A stretch of 64,000 nucleotides of DNA from Ralstonia pickettii. Its GTDB lineage: Bacteria > Pseudomonadota > Gammaproteobacteria > Burkholderiales > Burkholderiaceae. How positions within the stretch are numbered: the stretch's first letter is position 1; every line of letters begins with the position of its first letter. A program made the translations under genes and the position numbers. The DNA lies in contig NZ_CP104381.1 in the NCBI RefSeq assembly GCF_030582395.1, forward strand, positions 1,674,001 through 1,738,000, given 5' to 3'. Below are positions 44,573 through 55,142 of the stretch, one piece after another. A model generated the notes under the pieces. It worked only from the letters and a program-made list of their open reading frames with translations. It did not search any database and was not told the origin of the DNA.

Positions 44573-46750
44573 TTAGTCATCCGCTTCGGTCGGCTGCGGA
44601 ACGTCGGGATCCGGCCGCAGGGACCGCAGGAATTCGGCCGCTGTCTCGGCTTCGCGCGTACGCTTGAACGGCGGCAGGCTCTGCCAGATCTGGCGACCGT
44701 AGTTTTTCTCGACCAGCCGCGGGTCGCAGATCATCAGCACACCCCGATCAGTCTCGGACCGAATCAACCGCCCTGCGCCCTGCTTGAGGGTAATGACCGC
44801 ATGCGGCAACTGGTGGACGGCAAACGGGCTCAGCCCCTTTTTCTCCAACGCCTCCATGCGGGCACTGAGCACTGGGTCATCGGGTGGGGCAAACGGCAAC
44901 TTGTCGATGACGACCAGCGAGAGCGCCTCGCCGCGTACGTCCACCCCTTCCCAGAAACTCTGGCTTCCGATCAGCACGGCATTGCCGAGCGCGCGGAAAC
45001 GGTCTAGCAGTTCCGTCCGGCTGGCCTGTCCTTGCACGAGCAGCGGGAAATCCCAGCCGCGTTGCGCGAATTCGTCCGTCAGTCGTTCGGCGGCGCGATT
45101 CACGGCACGCAGCGTCGTGCATAGCAGGAAGGTCTTGCCGCCCGCCGCTTCGATCAGCGGCAAGGTTGCGTCGAGTACCGCATCGGTAAAGCGCGGGTCG
45201 CTCGGCTGCGGCAAGTCGCGCGGCACATAGAGCAAGCCTTGCGATGCATAGTCGAACGGGCTGTCGAGCGTCATCGATCGATCACGATCCAGGCCCAACT
45301 GCGCGGCATAGTGCGTGAAGTTCCCGCGCACCGACAGCGTAGCCGAGGTGAAAACCCACGCGCGCGGCTGGCCGGCACGCTGGCGCGAAAAAATCGGCGC
45401 GATCGACAATGGCGTCAGATGCAATTGCACGGAGTTGGCGAATACCTCGACCCAGCGCACGCGTTCGTCGACAGGCGCCGCGCTTTCGCCCTCCTTGCCC
45501 TCGTCGTCACCTTCCTTCTTTGGCGCCTTTGGCGGCTTGGGATCGACCCACGCCTCAAGCTTCTCGCACAGCGCCACGGCCCGGCGATGGCATTGCTCGA
45601 TGGTCTCCGCGCGTTCCGCCTGGGCCTCCAGCGCGCCGGTAAAGTCGGAGAGCGCCTGCTCGAGCTTCGGCAGTACCTCGTAGAACGGCTTGGCGAGCGC
45701 CGCGTCGTTGTCGATCTGCTTGATCGACAGGCGTGAGCCGTCTTGCCGGAAGACGAGGCGCAAATCACGTGCGGCACGCTCAAGCGGTGCGGCAATCGCG
45801 ACCCAATCCACCGCGTCGCGGGCGTGCGAAAGGCCTTCGGCCACGCTGTCGCGCGCGAGTTCGAGAATCTGGTTCGTCGAGATGGTCTCGCCAAAGAACA
45901 ACGTGGCCGTTTCTGGCAGCTGGTGCGCTTCGTCGAAGATGATCGTGTTGGCAGCAGGCAGCAGCTCCGCCATGCCGGTGTCCTTCAACATCACGTCCGC
46001 GAAGAACAGGTGATGGTTCACCACGACCACGTCGGCCTGCTGCGCCTCCTTGCGGGCGCGCATGACAAAGCAGTCTTTGTAGTAGGCGCAGTCCGAACCG
46101 AGGCAGTTGTCGCGCGTGGAAGTCACCAAGTTCCACACCGGCGCGTTCTCGGGGACGCTGGCAAGTTCGGCCTTGTCTCCCGTTTTCGTCGTCTTCAGAA
46201 ACAGGTTGATCTGGCGCAGCCATGCGGCGTCCTGGCGCGAAGAAAGACGCCCGTTCTGTGACGTGCGCTCGACGTGGTAATGGCAGACGTAGTTGGCGCG
46301 CCCCTTGAGCAGCGCCACCGACACCGGTGCATTCAGCGCCTTGCGCACCGTCGGGATGTCACGCAGGAAAAGCTGATCCTGCAGGTTCTTCGTCCCAGTG
46401 GAGACGATCACCTTGCCGCCCCACAGCATCGCGGGAACAAGGTAAGCGTAGGTTTTGCCCGTGCCCGTGCCGGCCTCGACGATGATCGAATCGGCGGCTT
46501 CGATGGCGTTCGCAACGGCCTGCGCCATCGTCAGCTGCGCGCTGCGGGGCCGGTACCCCTCGATACCTTTGGCCAGCGTGCCGTCGTCGGCGAACAGCGT
46601 CGCCAGCTCGGCATGATGCGCATCGGCAGGTAGAGAAGCGGCGGGAGCCGAAACGTCGCCGGCAGCGGTGTCGGAGTCAGCCGACGGCTCGGCCAGCGGG
46701 GAAAGCGAAGTCAACGCGGAATCCGTGGGATCAAATGACGGAGGCCGCAC
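44573..46750 (-). CDS. ATP-dependent DNA helicase, YoaA/DinG family
   Basis: A 725-residue XPD-like superfamily 2 helicase. Walker A is VEAGTGTGKTYAYLVPA (about 92-108), the iron-sulfur cluster Cys residues lie in NYVCHYH and NCLGSDCAYYKDCF, box II is IIFDEAHQLPE and motif VI is QGAGRLIRSETDRG. YoaA acts in repair of replication damage in E. coli. An N-terminal extension rich in Ala/Ser/Asp (about 1-45) precedes the domain. The start is taken as GTG 46750, with GAGAGG about 10 bp upstream, but is not certain. Confidence 0.9.
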   Translation of the reverse strand: MRPPSFDPTDSALTSLSPLAEPSADSDTAAGDVSAPAASLPADAHHAELATLFADDGTLAKGIEGYRPRSAQLTMAQAVANAIEAADSIIVEAGTGTGKTYAYLVPAMLWGGKVIVSTGTKNLQDQLFLRDIPTVRKALNAPVSVALLKGRANYVCHYHVERTSQNGRLSSRQDAAWLRQINLFLKTTKTGDKAELASVPENAPVWNLVTSTRDNCLGSDCAYYKDCFVMRARKEAQQADVVVVNHHLFFADVMLKDTGMAELLPAANTIIFDEAHQLPETATLFFGETISTNQILELARDSVAEGLSHARDAVDWVAIAAPLERAARDLRLVFRQDGSRLSIKQIDNDAALAKPFYEVLPKLEQALSDFTGALEAQAERAETIEQCHRRAVALCEKLEAWVDPKPPKAPKKEGDDEGKEGESAAPVDERVRWVEVFANSVQLHLTPLSIAPIFSRQRAGQPRAWVFTSATLSVRGNFTHYAAQLGLDRDRSMTLDSPFDYASQGLLYVPRDLPQPSDPRFTDAVLDATLPLIEAAGGKTFLLCTTLRAVNRAAERLTDEFAQRGWDFPLLVQGQASRTELLDRFRALGNAVLIGSQSFWEGVDVRGEALSLVVIDKLPFAPPDDPVLSARMEALEKKGLSPFAVHQLPHAVITLKQGAGRLIRSETDRGVLMICDPRLVEKNYGRQIWQSLPPFKRTREAETAAEFLRSLRPDPDVPQPTEADD

Positions 46751-46764
46751 GTGATTGCGGCCTC
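46741..46764. repeat. 8-bp inverted repeat over the yoaA-type start
   Basis: GAGGCCGC (46741-46748) and GCGGCCTC (46757-46764) flank ACGTGATT, covering the GTG start and its ribosome-binding region. It could fold in the mRNA. Confidence 0.55.
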
Positions 46765-46797
46765 TCAGGATGAAATCGAACCAACTGTGGGTAGGCG

Positions 46798-47001
46798 CTA
46801 AGCCGGCACGTCCGGCTCAAGCTGCAACTGTAGCAGGGTGATGGTGTCCTTGAGTTTCAGGCGGCGTTTCTTGAGGCGGCGCAACTGCAACTCGTCGTGA
46901 TTGGCGGTCGTCGCCAGCCGGTCGATCAGGAAATCCAGATCGCGGTGCTCGATCTGCAATTCAATGATGCGACGCGAGATCGTATTCAGATCGCTGTCCA
47001 T
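46798..47001 (-). CDS. YdcH family protein (DUF465)
   Basis: A 67-residue helical protein: MDSDLNTISRRIIELQIEHR, then DLDFLIDRLATTANHDELQLRRLKKRRLKLKD, the typical pattern of the YdcH/DUF465 family of small coiled-coil proteins of unknown function. A strong GGAGGAAA precedes the ATG. It lies upstream of the yoaA-type gene on the same strand. Confidence 0.88.
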   Translation of the reverse strand: MDSDLNTISRRIIELQIEHRDLDFLIDRLATTANHDELQLRRLKKRRLKLKDTITLLQLQLEPDVPA

Positions 47002-47036
47002 CGCTTTCCTCCCGGAAACCCGGCCTTGGCTGAAGT

Positions 47037-47801
47037 TTAGAACCCCAGCGGACTGGTGTTGTTCTGGTTTTGCTGGTTGCGGCGCTTGGTTTGTTCGCGG
47101 CGCTCGTCCAATTCCTTCTGGCGCTTGGCCGCGTCTTGCTGCTTTTCCTGGAATTGCTTGGCGCTTTCCGCACGCTTGGCGGCATTGGCTGCGCCCTGCT
47201 CCTGCGCGGCTTTCAGCCTGGCGTCGTAATCTGCCTGCTTCTTGGTTGCGGCCTGCGCGTTGGCCGCACGCTGCGGCGCTTCGGCCTGGCGCTGCGCCTC
47301 ATTCAGGCGCTGCTGCTCCTGCTTATTCTCAAACTCAGAGCGATTCTTCTGCTCGGCGGCTTCGCGCTGCGGGCGTTCGGCGTTGTACTGCGCATCACGG
47401 ATGGCGCGCTCCTGGTCGCGTCGGGCAGCGCGGTCGGCACGTTCGGCCTCGTCCAGCGCAAGCTCGCGCTCGCGGATGGTGTGGAGTTCTGTGCGGCGCA
47501 CATCCTTGGCCTTGTCGATGCAGCGCGTAACGAGGAACTTGTCGTAGCAAGCGCGCTCCGCCTCGGCGTACCGATATTCGGCCCAGGATTTCGCGCTGTT
47601 GATGCGATCGTGCTCAGCGCCGAAATCGGGGGAAGTGGCGGGCGCTGCAGCGGCTGGCACAGAGGCCGGCTGCGACTGACTCCATGCGGGCGCGGCAAGC
47701 AGCGCGACGCTGAGCACGGACACCGGCAGAACCAGGCGGGTAGCGATGCGCGCGGCGGCGCGGCGACGGGCAGAAGACGGGAGCGTAGGCATAGCGCGCA
47801 T
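47037..47801 (-). CDS. exported coiled-coil protein, unknown
   Basis: A 254-residue protein with a signal peptide (hydrophobic [19 protein letters not shown], cleavage near residue 41) and a mature part that is a long charged helix rich in Glu, Arg, Gln and Ala ([20 protein letters not shown] and onward), with one Cys pair ([11 protein letters not shown]) before it and a Gln/Asn-rich tail. Likely a periplasmic coiled coil; function unknown. I chose ATG 47801; ATG 47792 is possible. It is divergent from tex. Confidence 0.75.
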   Translation of the reverse strand: MRAMPTLPSSARRRAAARIATRLVLPVSVLSVALLAAPAWSQSQPASVPAAAAPATSPDFGAEHDRINSAKSWAEYRYAEAERACYDKFLVTRCIDKAKDVRRTELHTIRERELALDEAERADRAARRDQERAIRDAQYNAERPQREAAEQKNRSEFENKQEQQRLNEAQRQAEAPQRAANAQAATKKQADYDARLKAAQEQGAANAAKRAESAKQFQEKQQDAAKRQKELDERREQTKRRNQQNQNNTSPLGF

Positions 47802-47911
47802 TTTATCACCGCGCCTGTGCGGCAAACGCCGCGCGGCCACGGATTTCCGCTCAGGAACAGGGTTGGCGTTGTGGCAAAATGCGCGGCTTTCCATCGCACT
47901 CTCTGGAAGCA

Positions 47912-50245
47912 ATGACTGATTCCGTGTTGCAGAAGATCGTCTCCCGCATCGCCATTGAATTGGCGGTCCGGCCGCAGCAGGTTGCCGCCGCCGTCCAACT
48001 CCTGGACGAAGGTGCCACCGTGCCGTTCATCGCGCGGTACCGCAAGGAAGTGACTGACAACCTGGACGACACGCAACTGCGCAACCTGGAAGAGCGCCTG
48101 CTGTACCTGCGCGAACTGGAAGACCGCCGCGCGGCCATCCTCGCCTCCATTGAAGAGCAAGGCAAGCTGACGGACGCCCTGCGCACCGCCATCGAGGCGG
48201 CCGAGACCAAGCAGGTGCTGGAAGACCTCTACCTGCCCTACAAGCCCAAGCGCCGCACGCGCGCCCAGATTGCCCGCGAATGCGGCCTGGAGCCGCTCGC
48301 CCAGGCGCTGCTGGCCGACCCCACGCTTGATCCGCAAACCGAAGCCGCCAAGTTCGTCAACGGCAACCCGACCGCCGATGGCGGTGTGCCGGACGTGAAG
48401 GCAGCGCTGGACGGCGCGCGCGACATCCTCTCCGAGCAGTTTGGCGAGACGGCGGAGCTGCTTGGCAAGGTGCGCGACCACCTCTGGAACCAAGGCCAGG
48501 TGTCGTCGACCGTGGTGGAAGGCAAGGAAACTGCCGAAGAAGAAAAATTCCGCGATTACTACGCGTACAGCGAGCCGATCCGCAACGTGCCCTCGCACCG
48601 CGCGCTGGCCCTGTTCCGGGGCCGCAACGCCGGCGTGCTGTTTGTCAAACTCGGATTGGGCGAAGAACAGGATGCCCTGAGCCCGCACCCGTGCGAGATC
48701 ATGATCGCGCGCCATGTCGGCATCGAAAACAAGGGCCGCGCGGCTGACAAGTGGCTGTCGGACGTGTGCCGCTGGTGCTGGCGCGTCAAGGTGCAACCGC
48801 ATATCGAAACCGAACTGCTCACGCAACTGCGTGAGTCTGCCGAGGCCGAAGCCATCAAAATCTTTGGCCGCAATCTGCACGATCTGCTGCTGGCGGCACC
48901 GGCTGGGCCGAAGGCCGTAATGGGCATCGACCCCGGCATCCGCACCGGTTGCAAGGTGGCCGTGGTCGACCACACCGGCAAGCTGCTGGAGACGGCCACC
49001 ATTTATCCGCATGAGCCGCGCCGCGACTGGAACGGCTCGCTGGCCACGCTCGCGCGGCTGGCGAAACAGCATGGGGTGGCATTGGTCTCCATCGGCAACG
49101 GCACGGCAAGCCGTGAGACCGACAAATTAGTGCAAGACCTGATGCGCAACGCGCCGGAGCTGAAGCTGACCAAGATCGTGGTGAGCGAAGCTGGCGCGTC
49201 GGTGTATTCGGCATCGGAATTGGCCGCCAAGGAATTCCCGGAACTGGACGTGTCGCTGCGAGGGGCGGTGTCGATCGCACGACGCCTGCAGGACCCGCTG
49301 GCGGAACTCGTGAAGATCGACCCGAAGTCGATCGGCGTCGGCCAGTATCAGCATGACGTGAACCAGCGCGAGCTGGCCCGCGCGCTGGACGCCATCGTCG
49401 AGGATTGCGTGAACGCGGTCGGCGTGGATGTGAACACGGCCTCTGCCCCTCTGCTGGCGCGTGTATCCGGCCTGAATTCGATCCTCGCCAAAAACATCGT
49501 CGAGTACCGCGATGCCAACGGCGCGTTCCCCAACCGCGATGCGCTCAAGAAAGTGCCGCGCCTGGGCGACAAGACCTTCGAGCAGGCCGCCGGCTTCCTG
49601 CGCATCAATGACGGCGACAATCCGCTCGACCGCTCCTCGGTGCACCCGGAAGCGTATCCGGTCGTCAAGCGCATTCTGGACAGCATCAAGAAGGGCATCG
49701 GCGACGTACTCGGCAACCGCGAGGCACTGCGTGGCCTGGCCGCCCGTGACTTCACCGACGAGAAGTTCGGCCTGCCCACCGTGGTCGACATCCTGTCTGA
49801 ACTGGAGAAGCCCGGCCGCGACCCGCGCCCCGAGTTCAAGACGGCGACGTTCCAGGACGGCGTGGAAGACATCAAGGACCTGCAGCCCGGCATGGTGCTC
49901 GAAGGCGTGGTGACGAACGTGGCGGCGTTTGGCGCCTTCATCGACATCGGCGTGCATCAGGACGGCCTGGTACACGTGTCGGCGCTGTCGACCAAGTTCG
50001 TGCGCGACCCGCATGAGGTGGTCAAGCCCGGCCAGATCGTCAAGGTCAAGGTGATGGAGGTTGACGTGAAGCGCAACCGCATCGGCTTGACGATGCGCCT
50101 ATCGGATGAGCCCGGTCAGACGGCCGCACGCACCGGCGGCGGTGATCGCCCGAGCACCGGCGGCGGTCGCCACGGCGGTCAGCAACGTCGTGCGCCGGAA
50201 CCGTCCGGCGCCATGGCAGAAGCGTTCGCCAAGCTCAAGCGCTAG
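47912..50245 (+). CDS. tex: transcription accessory protein Tex
   Basis: A 777-residue Tex protein, an RNA-binding factor conserved in bacteria. The N-terminal helical domain ([35 protein letters not shown]), the YqgF/RNase H-like domain ([18 protein letters not shown], about 339-356), helix-hairpin-helix repeats ([19 protein letters not shown]) and an S1 domain ([22 protein letters not shown]) follow in the usual order, then a Gly/Arg-rich tail. The ATG at 47912 lies 11 codons into the open frame. A terminator follows. Confidence 0.95.
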   Translation: MTDSVLQKIVSRIAIELAVRPQQVAAAVQLLDEGATVPFIARYRKEVTDNLDDTQLRNLEERLLYLRELEDRRAAILASIEEQGKLTDALRTAIEAAETKQVLEDLYLPYKPKRRTRAQIARECGLEPLAQALLADPTLDPQTEAAKFVNGNPTADGGVPDVKAALDGARDILSEQFGETAELLGKVRDHLWNQGQVSSTVVEGKETAEEEKFRDYYAYSEPIRNVPSHRALALFRGRNAGVLFVKLGLGEEQDALSPHPCEIMIARHVGIENKGRAADKWLSDVCRWCWRVKVQPHIETELLTQLRESAEAEAIKIFGRNLHDLLLAAPAGPKAVMGIDPGIRTGCKVAVVDHTGKLLETATIYPHEPRRDWNGSLATLARLAKQHGVALVSIGNGTASRETDKLVQDLMRNAPELKLTKIVVSEAGASVYSASELAAKEFPELDVSLRGAVSIARRLQDPLAELVKIDPKSIGVGQYQHDVNQRELARALDAIVEDCVNAVGVDVNTASAPLLARVSGLNSILAKNIVEYRDANGAFPNRDALKKVPRLGDKTFEQAAGFLRINDGDNPLDRSSVHPEAYPVVKRILDSIKKGIGDVLGNREALRGLAARDFTDEKFGLPTVVDILSELEKPGRDPRPEFKTATFQDGVEDIKDLQPGMVLEGVVTNVAAFGAFIDIGVHQDGLVHVSALSTKFVRDPHEVVKPGQIVKVKVMEVDVKRNRIGLTMRLSDEPGQTAARTGGGDRPSTGGGRHGGQQRRAPEPSGAMAEAFAKLKR

Positions 50246-50264
50246 TGCGCATTCTGTTGAGCGG

Positions 50265-50298
50265 AACCCGCCCAGTTTTCCGACCCGGCGGGTTTTTT
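50265..50298 (+). terminator. rho-independent terminator after tex
   Basis: AACCCGCC (50265-50272) pairs with GGCGGGTT (50287-50294), followed by TTTT. Confidence 0.85.
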
Positions 50299-50430
50299 CA
50301 TGGCCGTGCGCGGCCGTTACAAGTCCTTACGCGCATGGATGTTTGCTAACACTCGTGCGTCGTCGACCCGTCTTTTCGGCCCGTTAAGGAGACACAGGCA
50401 CACCGCCTGGGACCCACGAGGAGAAACGCC

Positions 50431-50871
50431 ATGAAGACGAGCCACACCCTGATTGCCGCCCTGCTTGCTATTGCCGGTACCGCCGCTTTCGCGCAGACGA
50501 CGCCAGTCCAGCAAGTTCAGCAAGACAATCAGCAGATCCGCCAGGACAACCGTGACATCCGTCACGACAACCGCGATATCCGCCGTGATCGCGCGGACAT
50601 CGGCGCCGACAAGGCCGCACTGAACGCCGACCGCGCCGCACGCAACGCCGATCAACGTCGCGAAGACCGTGACCTGGCCAATGGCAACGTCAAGGGCGCC
50701 GAATACTGGAACAAGAAGCGCGCCGAAGAGCAGCACGAAGTCAACGCCGAGCGCCGCGACCTTCACCACGACCGCAAAGACCTGCGACACGACGTCAAGG
50801 ACCGCAACCACGACGTGCACGCCCGCAACGACGAAGTCCGCGAACGCAATCACGCTGCTGCGAAGATGTAA
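50431..50871 (+). CDS. exported heptad-repeat charged protein
   Basis: A 146-residue protein with a clean signal peptide (MKTSHTLIAALLAIAGTAAF, cleaved after AFA). The mature chain runs in a near-perfect seven-residue period: for example QDNRDIR, HDNRDIR, RDRADIG, ADKAALN, ADRAARN, ending RKDLRHD and VKDRNHD. It is extremely rich in Asp, Arg, Asn and His, with almost no hydrophobic core. This suggests a polar coiled coil or an extended, possibly metal-binding helix (inference). No family recognised. It has GAGGAGAA at the start and a strong terminator downstream. Confidence 0.8.
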   Translation: MKTSHTLIAALLAIAGTAAFAQTTPVQQVQQDNQQIRQDNRDIRHDNRDIRRDRADIGADKAALNADRAARNADQRREDRDLANGNVKGAEYWNKKRAEEQHEVNAERRDLHHDRKDLRHDVKDRNHDVHARNDEVRERNHAAAKM

Positions 50872-50891
50872 TTGGGGCCCTGCCCCGGCAA

Positions 50892-50932
50892 ACAAAACGG
50901 CCCGTGCGTCTCTCTCGCACGGGCCGTTTTGT
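50892..50932. terminator. strong bidirectional terminator between heptad gene and kup
   Basis: ACAAAACGGCCCGTGCG (50892-50908) and its exact reverse complement (50916-50932) form a 17-bp perfect stem with a 7-nt loop, flanked by A and T runs. It separates convergent genes. Confidence 0.9.
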
Positions 50933-50951
50933 CATGCAGCAGTCAGGTCGA

Positions 50952-52853
50952 TCAGATCTCGACCTTGGTGCCCAGTTCCACCACGCGGTTCGCGGGGATG
51001 TGGAAGAAGTCCGATGGCTTGGCGCCGTTCTGATGCATCCAAGCAAACAGCCGCTCGCGCCACATAGACATGCCCGGCAGCTTGGAGGGAACCACCGACT
51101 CGCGCGCAATGAAGAACGACGTATCCATCAGCTCACAGCGCGAGCCGATCTGCGGCTGACCGAGTTCGAGCACACGGTACACGTCCGGCGTTTCCTTGAA
51201 GCCGTATTCCGCCTTGACGATGTAGATGCCACTGCCCAGATCCCGCACAGACACGCGGTGCTTATCGTCCACGTACGGGATATCCCGCGTGACGAAGCTG
51301 ATGAAGATCACGCGCTCGTGCAGTACGCGATTGTGTTTCAGGTTATGCAGGAGGGACACCGGAACGAATTCGGTATTGCCGGTCAGGAACACGGCAGTAC
51401 CTTCCACGCGATGCGGCGGATGCGCCAGCAGACCTGCCAGGAATGGCTCAAGCGGGATGCCATCCTCCAGGCTGCGCGCGCGGACCAGCTTTTTGCCCTT
51501 GTACCAGGTCATCAGCAGGAAGAACACGGCGCCACCCAGCGTCAACGGGAACCAGCCGCCATCGCGGATCTTCAAGAGGTTGGCCGCGAAGAACGCCATG
51601 TCGACCACCAGAAAGCACGCGCTCACGAGCGTGACCAGCGCCGGGTGCCAACGCCAGACCGAGCGCATCACCACCGCCGCGAGCACCGTGGTAATGACCA
51701 TCGTGGTCGTCACGGCAATGCCGTAAGCAGCGGCCAGGTTGTCCGACTTCTTGAACGCCAGCACCACGCTCACCACCAGGATCAGGAGCATCCAGTTGAC
51801 CATCGGCACGTAGATCTGGCCAATTTCTGCTTCCGACGTGTAGCGAATGCGCATGCGGGGCACAAAGCCCAGTTGAATCGCCTGACTCGTCAGCGAAAAA
51901 GCGCCCGAAATCACCGCCTGCGAGGCGATGACGGTAGCCGCCGCAGCCAGCACCACCATGGGCAGTTGCAGCGCTTCCGGCATCGAACGGTAGAACGGAT
52001 TTTCGATGGTGCTCGGGTCGGTCAGCAGCATCGCGCCCTGGCCGAAATAGTTGAGCAGCAGGCTCGGCGCCACGATAAAAAACCACGCCCAGCGGATGGG
52101 ACGCGCGCCAAAATGGCCCATGTCGGCGTACAGCGCTTCGGCGCCGGTCAACACGAGGAACACCGAACCCAGCACGATGAACGCTTGCAGCGCGTGGTCG
52201 TGCAGGAACGAGATCGCATACATCGGGTTGACGGCCACCATAATTTGCGGTGCCTTCACCAGATTCATCATGCCCAGCGCTGCCAGCGCGGCAAACCACA
52301 GCAGCATCACGGGGCCAAACAACTTGCCGACCACCGACGTGCCGCTGCGCTGGATCAGGAACAGCGCGACCAGGATCACGATCGTGATCGGGAGCACAAA
52401 CGGCGACAGCGCTGGCGCGGCGATCTCGAGGCCCTCCATGGCAGAGAGCACAGAGATGGCCGGCGTGATGACCGCGTCGCCGTAAAACATGCACGCGCCG
52501 AAGACGCCGAGCATCATCAGCAGCGACATGCGCTTCGAATCGGTATTGGCCGTACGCAGCGACAGTGCCATGAGCGCGAGGATGCCGCCCTCGCCGTTGT
52601 TGTCTGCGCGCATGACGAACAGCACGTACTTGAGCGACACCACAATCACCATCGCCCAGAACAGCATGGAAATGATGCCGAGCACCGCGGCACTGGAGAA
52701 CGGAATGCCGTGATCGGGGCTGAAGCATTCCTTGAGCGAATACAGCGGGCTGGTGCCGATGTCTCCGAACACTACACCGACGGCGCCGATCACCATGGCG
52801 CGCAGGTTCACGTTGGTCTGGGGCGACCCGGTTGCTGTTAGAGCTTGACTCAT
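50952..52853 (-). CDS. kup: potassium transport protein Kup
   Basis: Kup imports K+ with H+. The 633-residue product has the family start [24 protein letters not shown], then about 12 membrane spans (e.g. [47 protein letters not shown]) and a cytoplasmic C-terminal domain of about 180 residues. The ATG at 52853 ([11 protein letters not shown]) is chosen; upstream open frame has no similarity. The 5' region is unusually long, about 390 bp to the next gene. Confidence 0.96.
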   Translation of the reverse strand: MSQALTATGSPQTNVNLRAMVIGAVGVVFGDIGTSPLYSLKECFSPDHGIPFSSAAVLGIISMLFWAMVIVVSLKYVLFVMRADNNGEGGILALMALSLRTANTDSKRMSLLMMLGVFGACMFYGDAVITPAISVLSAMEGLEIAAPALSPFVLPITIVILVALFLIQRSGTSVVGKLFGPVMLLWFAALAALGMMNLVKAPQIMVAVNPMYAISFLHDHALQAFIVLGSVFLVLTGAEALYADMGHFGARPIRWAWFFIVAPSLLLNYFGQGAMLLTDPSTIENPFYRSMPEALQLPMVVLAAAATVIASQAVISGAFSLTSQAIQLGFVPRMRIRYTSEAEIGQIYVPMVNWMLLILVVSVVLAFKKSDNLAAAYGIAVTTTMVITTVLAAVVMRSVWRWHPALVTLVSACFLVVDMAFFAANLLKIRDGGWFPLTLGGAVFFLLMTWYKGKKLVRARSLEDGIPLEPFLAGLLAHPPHRVEGTAVFLTGNTEFVPVSLLHNLKHNRVLHERVIFISFVTRDIPYVDDKHRVSVRDLGSGIYIVKAEYGFKETPDVYRVLELGQPQIGSRCELMDTSFFIARESVVPSKLPGMSMWRERLFAWMHQNGAKPSDFFHIPANRVVELGTKVEI

Positions 52854-53243
52854 GAACTTGGAAATCGGCCAGAGGGGTGGCCGCTCAAAAAATCGTGCAT
52901 TGCACAATGAGGGCGGATTGTACTCCCCGGCTTCGTCACGCCAACCCCTCAAACGGCCATTCGTTGCCGCAGTGCATCACGGTGCACTGCCACTGCGCCA
53001 AAGCGTTTTGCAGGGCCGAAAGAAGCTTGCCAAGGCATAAAAAATGGCGCAGAAGCCATATTTTCGGCTCCCGATCGCCTCAGTCGGCGCACATGCCACA
53101 GGCAATGCATGCTCTGCTGCACATAGCCGAAAGTAGGACAGCGGCCGACAGAACTTTGTAGGAAAATGCCGGGCAAACCTTGATTGCAAACTTTGTTGAG
53201 CGACTCGTACCCAGCTGCTCGACGCTTCCAACCGGGGACAGCT
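52854..53243. other. noncoding region upstream of kup
   Basis: About 390 bp without a recognised gene. Near the kup start lies the palindromic CATTG-CA-CAATG, and at about 53039-53065 a hairpin ATGGC...GCCAT with A and T runs. The region probably holds the kup promoter and leader. I see no known riboswitch. Confidence 0.5.
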
Positions 53244-53483
53244 TTGCCCCATTCATCCCTCCGCATCTTGGGCCGCTCCAAGCCCTCGCTGACCGCACTG
53301 ATCGTGTTGCTGGTCGTGGCCGCCCTGTTGTTTGCGATCCCGCGCATGATCCTGCCGTGGGCGCAATCGGCCTTCCTGCAAAACCTCGACCCGGCGGTTT
53401 GGGCCGATTACGCGGGCCCATATGACCTGGCAGCCGCAGTGGTGGCCGCCAGCGCGTTCGTCATCTTCCTGCTCCGCCGCTAG
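53244..53483 (+). CDS. small two-span membrane protein, unknown
   Basis: About 79 residues with two membrane helices: LTALIVLLVVAALLFAIP and DLAAAVVAASAFVIFLLRR. The middle contains PWAQSAFLQNLDPAVWADYAG. No family recognised. No ATG fits; TTG 53244 has GGGGACAG just upstream, and TTG 53184 is a longer alternative. It ends 25 bp before the pyrD stop on the opposite strand. Confidence 0.55.
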   Translation: MPHSSLRILGRSKPSLTALIVLLVVAALLFAIPRMILPWAQSAFLQNLDPAVWADYAGPYDLAAAVVAASAFVIFLLRR

Positions 53484-53508
53484 GCGCGGCGCACCTGCCG
53501 CACTTGTT

Positions 53509-54543
53509 CTAACGCGCCAACGCGCGCGCGCATTCGGCAATCAGGGCCGGGCCGCGATAGATCAATCCCGTATAAAGCTGTACCAGTTGCGCGCCCGCGT
53601 CGATCTTCTCGCGCGCGTGCCCGCCGGCCAGGATGCCGCCCACGCCAATGATGGGCACCGCATCGCCCAGCAAACCATGCAAGGCGCGAATCACCCGCGT
53701 CGAGCCCTCCCGCACCGGCTGGCCCGACAAGCCACCCGCCTCTTCCGCATGCGCCAGACCGACGACCGCCTCACGGCTGATCGTCGTGTTGGTCGCAATC
53801 ACGCCGTCCATCTTATGGCGCAGGAGCGCGTCGGCAACGTTGGCAATCTGGTCATCGTCCAGGTCTGGCGCGATCTTGAGTGCCACCGGCACGTAGCGCT
53901 TGTGTTGATCTGCCAGGCGCTGCTGTGCCCCGCGTAGCGTCCCAAGCAGACTGTCCAGTTCGCTCGCGCCTTGCAGTTGACGCAGGTTCTTCGTGTTCGG
54001 CGACGAAATGTTGACCGTCACATAGCTTGCATGCGGATACACGCGCTCCAGGCAATGCAGGTAATCGTCGACAGCACGCTCGATGGGCGTGTCGGCGTTC
54101 TTGCCGATGTTAAGTCCCAGCACGCCGCCCCCCTCCCTCCACTTCGATGCCTTCACATTGTTGATGAACGCATCGACACCGCCGTTGTTGAAACCCATGC
54201 GGTTGATCAGCGCATTGGCCGCCGGCAAGCGGAACATGCGCGGGCGCGGATTGCCCGGCTGCGCACGCGGTGTGACCGTGCCGACCTCAATGAAGCCGAA
54301 GCCGAGGGCGCCGAGGGCATCGATATACGCACCGTCCTTGTCCAAGCCGGCAGCCAGCCCAACCGGATTGGGAAACTTCACGCCCATCACCGTGCGCGGT
54401 TGCGCTGCTACCCGCCCACCGATACAGCCCGAAAGCCCCATCGCGTGGGCTCGCTTGAGCTGATTCAGCGTGAAGTGATGTGCGTCTTCTGGGTCCATCG
54501 AAAACAGCAGCGGGCGGGCAAGCGGGTACAGGGCGTTGAGCAC
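53509..54543 (-). CDS. pyrD: dihydroorotate dehydrogenase (quinone), class 2
   Basis: PyrD oxidises dihydroorotate to orotate on the membrane, passing electrons to quinone. The 344-residue product begins [23 protein letters not shown] (class 2 membrane helix), then [44 protein letters not shown], the catalytic Ser in [11 protein letters not shown] and the phosphate-binding [13 protein letters not shown]. The start is taken as GTG 54543, where homology begins; the open frame extends to 54645. A TTG at about 54549 is possible. Confidence 0.93.
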   Translation of the reverse strand: MLNALYPLARPLLFSMDPEDAHHFTLNQLKRAHAMGLSGCIGGRVAAQPRTVMGVKFPNPVGLAAGLDKDGAYIDALGALGFGFIEVGTVTPRAQPGNPRPRMFRLPAANALINRMGFNNGGVDAFINNVKASKWREGGGVLGLNIGKNADTPIERAVDDYLHCLERVYPHASYVTVNISSPNTKNLRQLQGASELDSLLGTLRGAQQRLADQHKRYVPVALKIAPDLDDDQIANVADALLRHKMDGVIATNTTISREAVVGLAHAEEAGGLSGQPVREGSTRVIRALHGLLGDAVPIIGVGGILAGGHAREKIDAGAQLVQLYTGLIYRGPALIAECARALAR

Positions 54544-54725
54544 GATCGGAATCAAGAGTAGAACGCGAAAGGCGGCATTGTAAACGGCACGCAGCGATGC
54601 ATCGTGTGAGCCGCTTTCGAACGTAGCGGCGCACGACGTGTCCAATCATGAGTCTGCGCGGGGATTCGCGAGCTCGCTAGAGGGACAGCACGCACCGTCA
54701 ACATGCATGCCACTCGAGAAAGGTG

Positions 54726-54754
54726 TTGCGTCGCCGCACAAGTCTCGCTATACT
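54726..54754 (+). promoter_or_regulatory. promoter of the initiator tRNA pair
   Basis: TTGCGT (54726-54731) and TATACT (54749-54754) with a 17-bp spacer, about 15 bp upstream of the first tRNA. Confidence 0.7.
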
Positions 54755-54769
54755 CTTTTATTCGACGGA

Positions 54770-54846
<77 letters not shown>

Positions 54847-54874
54847 GCCAGAAAGTCGAATGCGTTTCTACGGA

Positions 54875-54951
<77 letters not shown>

Positions 54952-54994
54952 GCCAAAGTAGAACGGCTCGCTCCAAGACCTGAGCCGAATCATG

Positions 54995-55018
54995 AAGCCC
55001 GCACACAGCGGGCTTTTT
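54995..55018 (+). terminator. terminator after the initiator tRNAs
   Basis: AAGCCCGC pairs with GCGGGCTT around ACACA, followed by TTT. Confidence 0.85.
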
Positions 55019-55142
55019 GCTTTTCTACGTTTCCACCCGTCGCTTTGCGTGCAACTCAGTCGATACGTGTGCCCCGCCGGAGCCACGCGGGACCGTATCG
55101 CCGCGGTGATACACTGAGGCATTCCACCCGCGACGATTCCCC

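Noticed and set aside
50904..52841. 645-residue open frame antisense to kup
   Set aside because: Same artefact: His/Arg/Gln-rich frame opposite a well-conserved transporter.
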